This document shows, piece by piece, positions 13,390 through 14,357 of a stretch of DNA of 14,357 nt. The notes beneath the pieces are model-generated. The model ran no database searches, had not been told where the DNA came from, and saw only the letters and a list, made by a program, of their open reading frames with translations. Positions within the stretch are counted from its first letter, which is position 1, and every line of letters begins with the position of its first letter. Made by a program: the position numbers and the translations under genes. This DNA comes from an uncultured Eubacteriales bacterium (GTDB lineage Bacteria > Bacillota > Clostridia > Oscillospirales > Oscillospiraceae), in the NCBI GenBank assembly GCA_900548795.1, contig URLT01000046.1, positions 1 to 14,357 on the forward strand, read 5' to 3'.

Positions 13390-14357
13390 ATGAACACAGA
13401 GATTTTTGCGGCGCTGCGTCAGCTTGAGAAGGAACGCGGCATTCCCGTGGACTATATGGTTGAGCGCATCACACAGGCGCTGGTCGCCGCTTATAAAAAA
13501 GATAAGGACGGCTATACGGACAATGTTTTCGTTGAGCTGAACGAGGAGCGCCTGAGCATGTACGCCCAGAAGGAGGTCGTCGACGAGGTCATCAGCCCCG
13601 CGACGGAGATCACGCTCGACGCCGCCCGTAAAATCGACCGCAAGGCGCAGCTCGGCGATCTGGTCAATGTGGAGATCCAGACCAAGGCCTTCGGGCGCAT
13701 CGCTGCGCAGACGGCAAAGCAGGTCATCATTCAGGGCATCCGCGAGGCCGAGCGCGGCATGGTGTTCGACAGCTTCTCCTCGAAGGAGCACGAGATCCTC
13801 ACCGGCACGGTGCTGCGCATCGACAATTCCGGCGACATGACCATCCGCATCGGTCAGGGCACCGACCGCACCGACGCGCTTCTGGCCGTCGGCGAGCAGG
13901 TTCGCACGGAGCACTTCACCGAGGGCGACCTGATCCGCGTCTATGTTGTCGAGGTGCGCCGCAGCAACCGCGGGCCGCAGGTGCTTGTTTCGCGCACGCA
14001 TCCGGCGCTTGTCAAGCGTCTGTTTGAGCGCGAGGTGCCCGAGATCGAATCCGGCGCGGTTGAGATCCGCTCTATTTCGCGCGAGCCCGGCTCGCGCACG
14101 AAGCTCGCCGTCTGTGCCACCGAGCCGAACATCGATCCGGTCGGCGCCTGCGTCGGCCCGCGCGGCGCGCGCGTCAACGCCATCGTCGAGGAGCTTCAGG
14201 GCGAGAAAATGGACATCGTCGTCTGGTCGGAGGACATTGCCCAGTTCGTTGCCTCGGCGCTCTCCCCGGCGGACGTCGTTTCCGTCACGCCGCTTCCCGG
14301 CCAAAAGGCCTGCCGCGTGATCGTCCCGGACGATCAGCTCTCGCTCGCCATCGGCAA
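13390..14357 (+). CDS. nusA: Transcription termination/antitermination factor NusA (3' truncated by window end)
   Basis: NusA binds RNA polymerase and promotes pausing, intrinsic termination or antitermination. 322 codons are visible with no stop. Domains in order: the polymerase-binding N-terminal domain (1-130, MNTEIFAALRQLEKERGIPV), S1 domain (about 135-200), KH1 (about 205-280, with GPRG at 256-259 in VGACVGPRGARVNAIVEELQ), and the start of KH2, reaching DDQLSLAIG where GKKGQN would follow. AGGAGG (13379-13384) overlaps the rimP stop and precedes the ATG. In Firmicutes the gene usually ends soon after KH2, so about 40 or more codons are missing. The leader hairpin of this operon may be its own target. 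Confidence 0.97.
   Translation, partial: MNTEIFAALRQLEKERGIPVDYMVERITQALVAAYKKDKDGYTDNVFVELNEERLSMYAQKEVVDEVISPATEITLDAARKIDRKAQLGDLVNVEIQTKAFGRIAAQTAKQVIIQGIREAERGMVFDSFSSKEHEILTGTVLRIDNSGDMTIRIGQGTDRTDALLAVGEQVRTEHFTEGDLIRVYVVEVRRSNRGPQVLVSRTHPALVKRLFEREVPEIESGAVEIRSISREPGSRTKLAVCATEPNIDPVGACVGPRGARVNAIVEELQGEKMDIVVWSEDIAQFVASALSPADVVSVTPLPGQKACRVIVPDDQLSLAIG

Noticed and set aside
13400..13414. 15-bp match between the nusA start and 8737-8751, as evidence of a nusA fragment in the orphan stretch
   Set aside because: The match does not extend on either side in DNA or translation, and a match of this length between AT/GC-skewed sequences can arise by chance.

Overview
The window looks like part of a moderately high-GC Firmicute chromosome, most likely class Clostridia and the Oscillospiraceae/Ruminococcaceae group. 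Four things point there: the (def-)fmt-rsmB-rlmN-stp-prkC-rsgA gene order typical of Firmicutes, strong AGGAGG-type ribosome binding sites, tRNA genes with an encoded CCA, and a four-PASTA PrkC kinase. The genus cannot be named from the sequence alone.

Left block (1-7215, + strand): a tightly packed operon for translation and cell-wall signalling. It holds the tail of a probable peptide deformylase, then fmt, rsmB, rlmN, a PP2C phosphatase (stp), the PASTA kinase prkC and rsgA. Most genes overlap or are a few bases apart, and a strong intrinsic terminator at 7170-7215 ends the unit. In the sequence as given rlmN is broken: two overlapping frames encode the N-terminal part and the radical-SAM part.

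Middle (7216-9547): a minus-strand degV (fatty-acid-binding protein) with its own promoter and a minus-strand terminator. Around it are about 330 bp and 740 bp of gene-poor, structure-rich DNA, then a two-tRNA operon (CAU and Trp) with a perfect consensus promoter and an 18-bp-stem terminator. The two gene-poor stretches carry diverged copies, in opposite orientation, of a roughly 95-nt structured repeat that I do not recognise.

Right block (9548-14357): a minus-strand operon of an unknown eight-span membrane protein, a FemAB/MurM-type peptidoglycan bridge transferase and a divergent alanine-racemase-family protein. It is divergent from the + strand rimP-nusA operon, whose nusA runs off the window. 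The rimP leader has a good promoter, an exact 14-bp palindrome just downstream of the likely start site and an intrinsic-terminator-like hairpin, a layout that suggests attenuation, possibly by NusA itself.

Most genes are housekeeping. The points that deserve attention are the rlmN frame break with an in-phase A AAA AAG heptamer, the repeat pair, the nusA leader, and the T-stem mismatch in the CAU tRNA.
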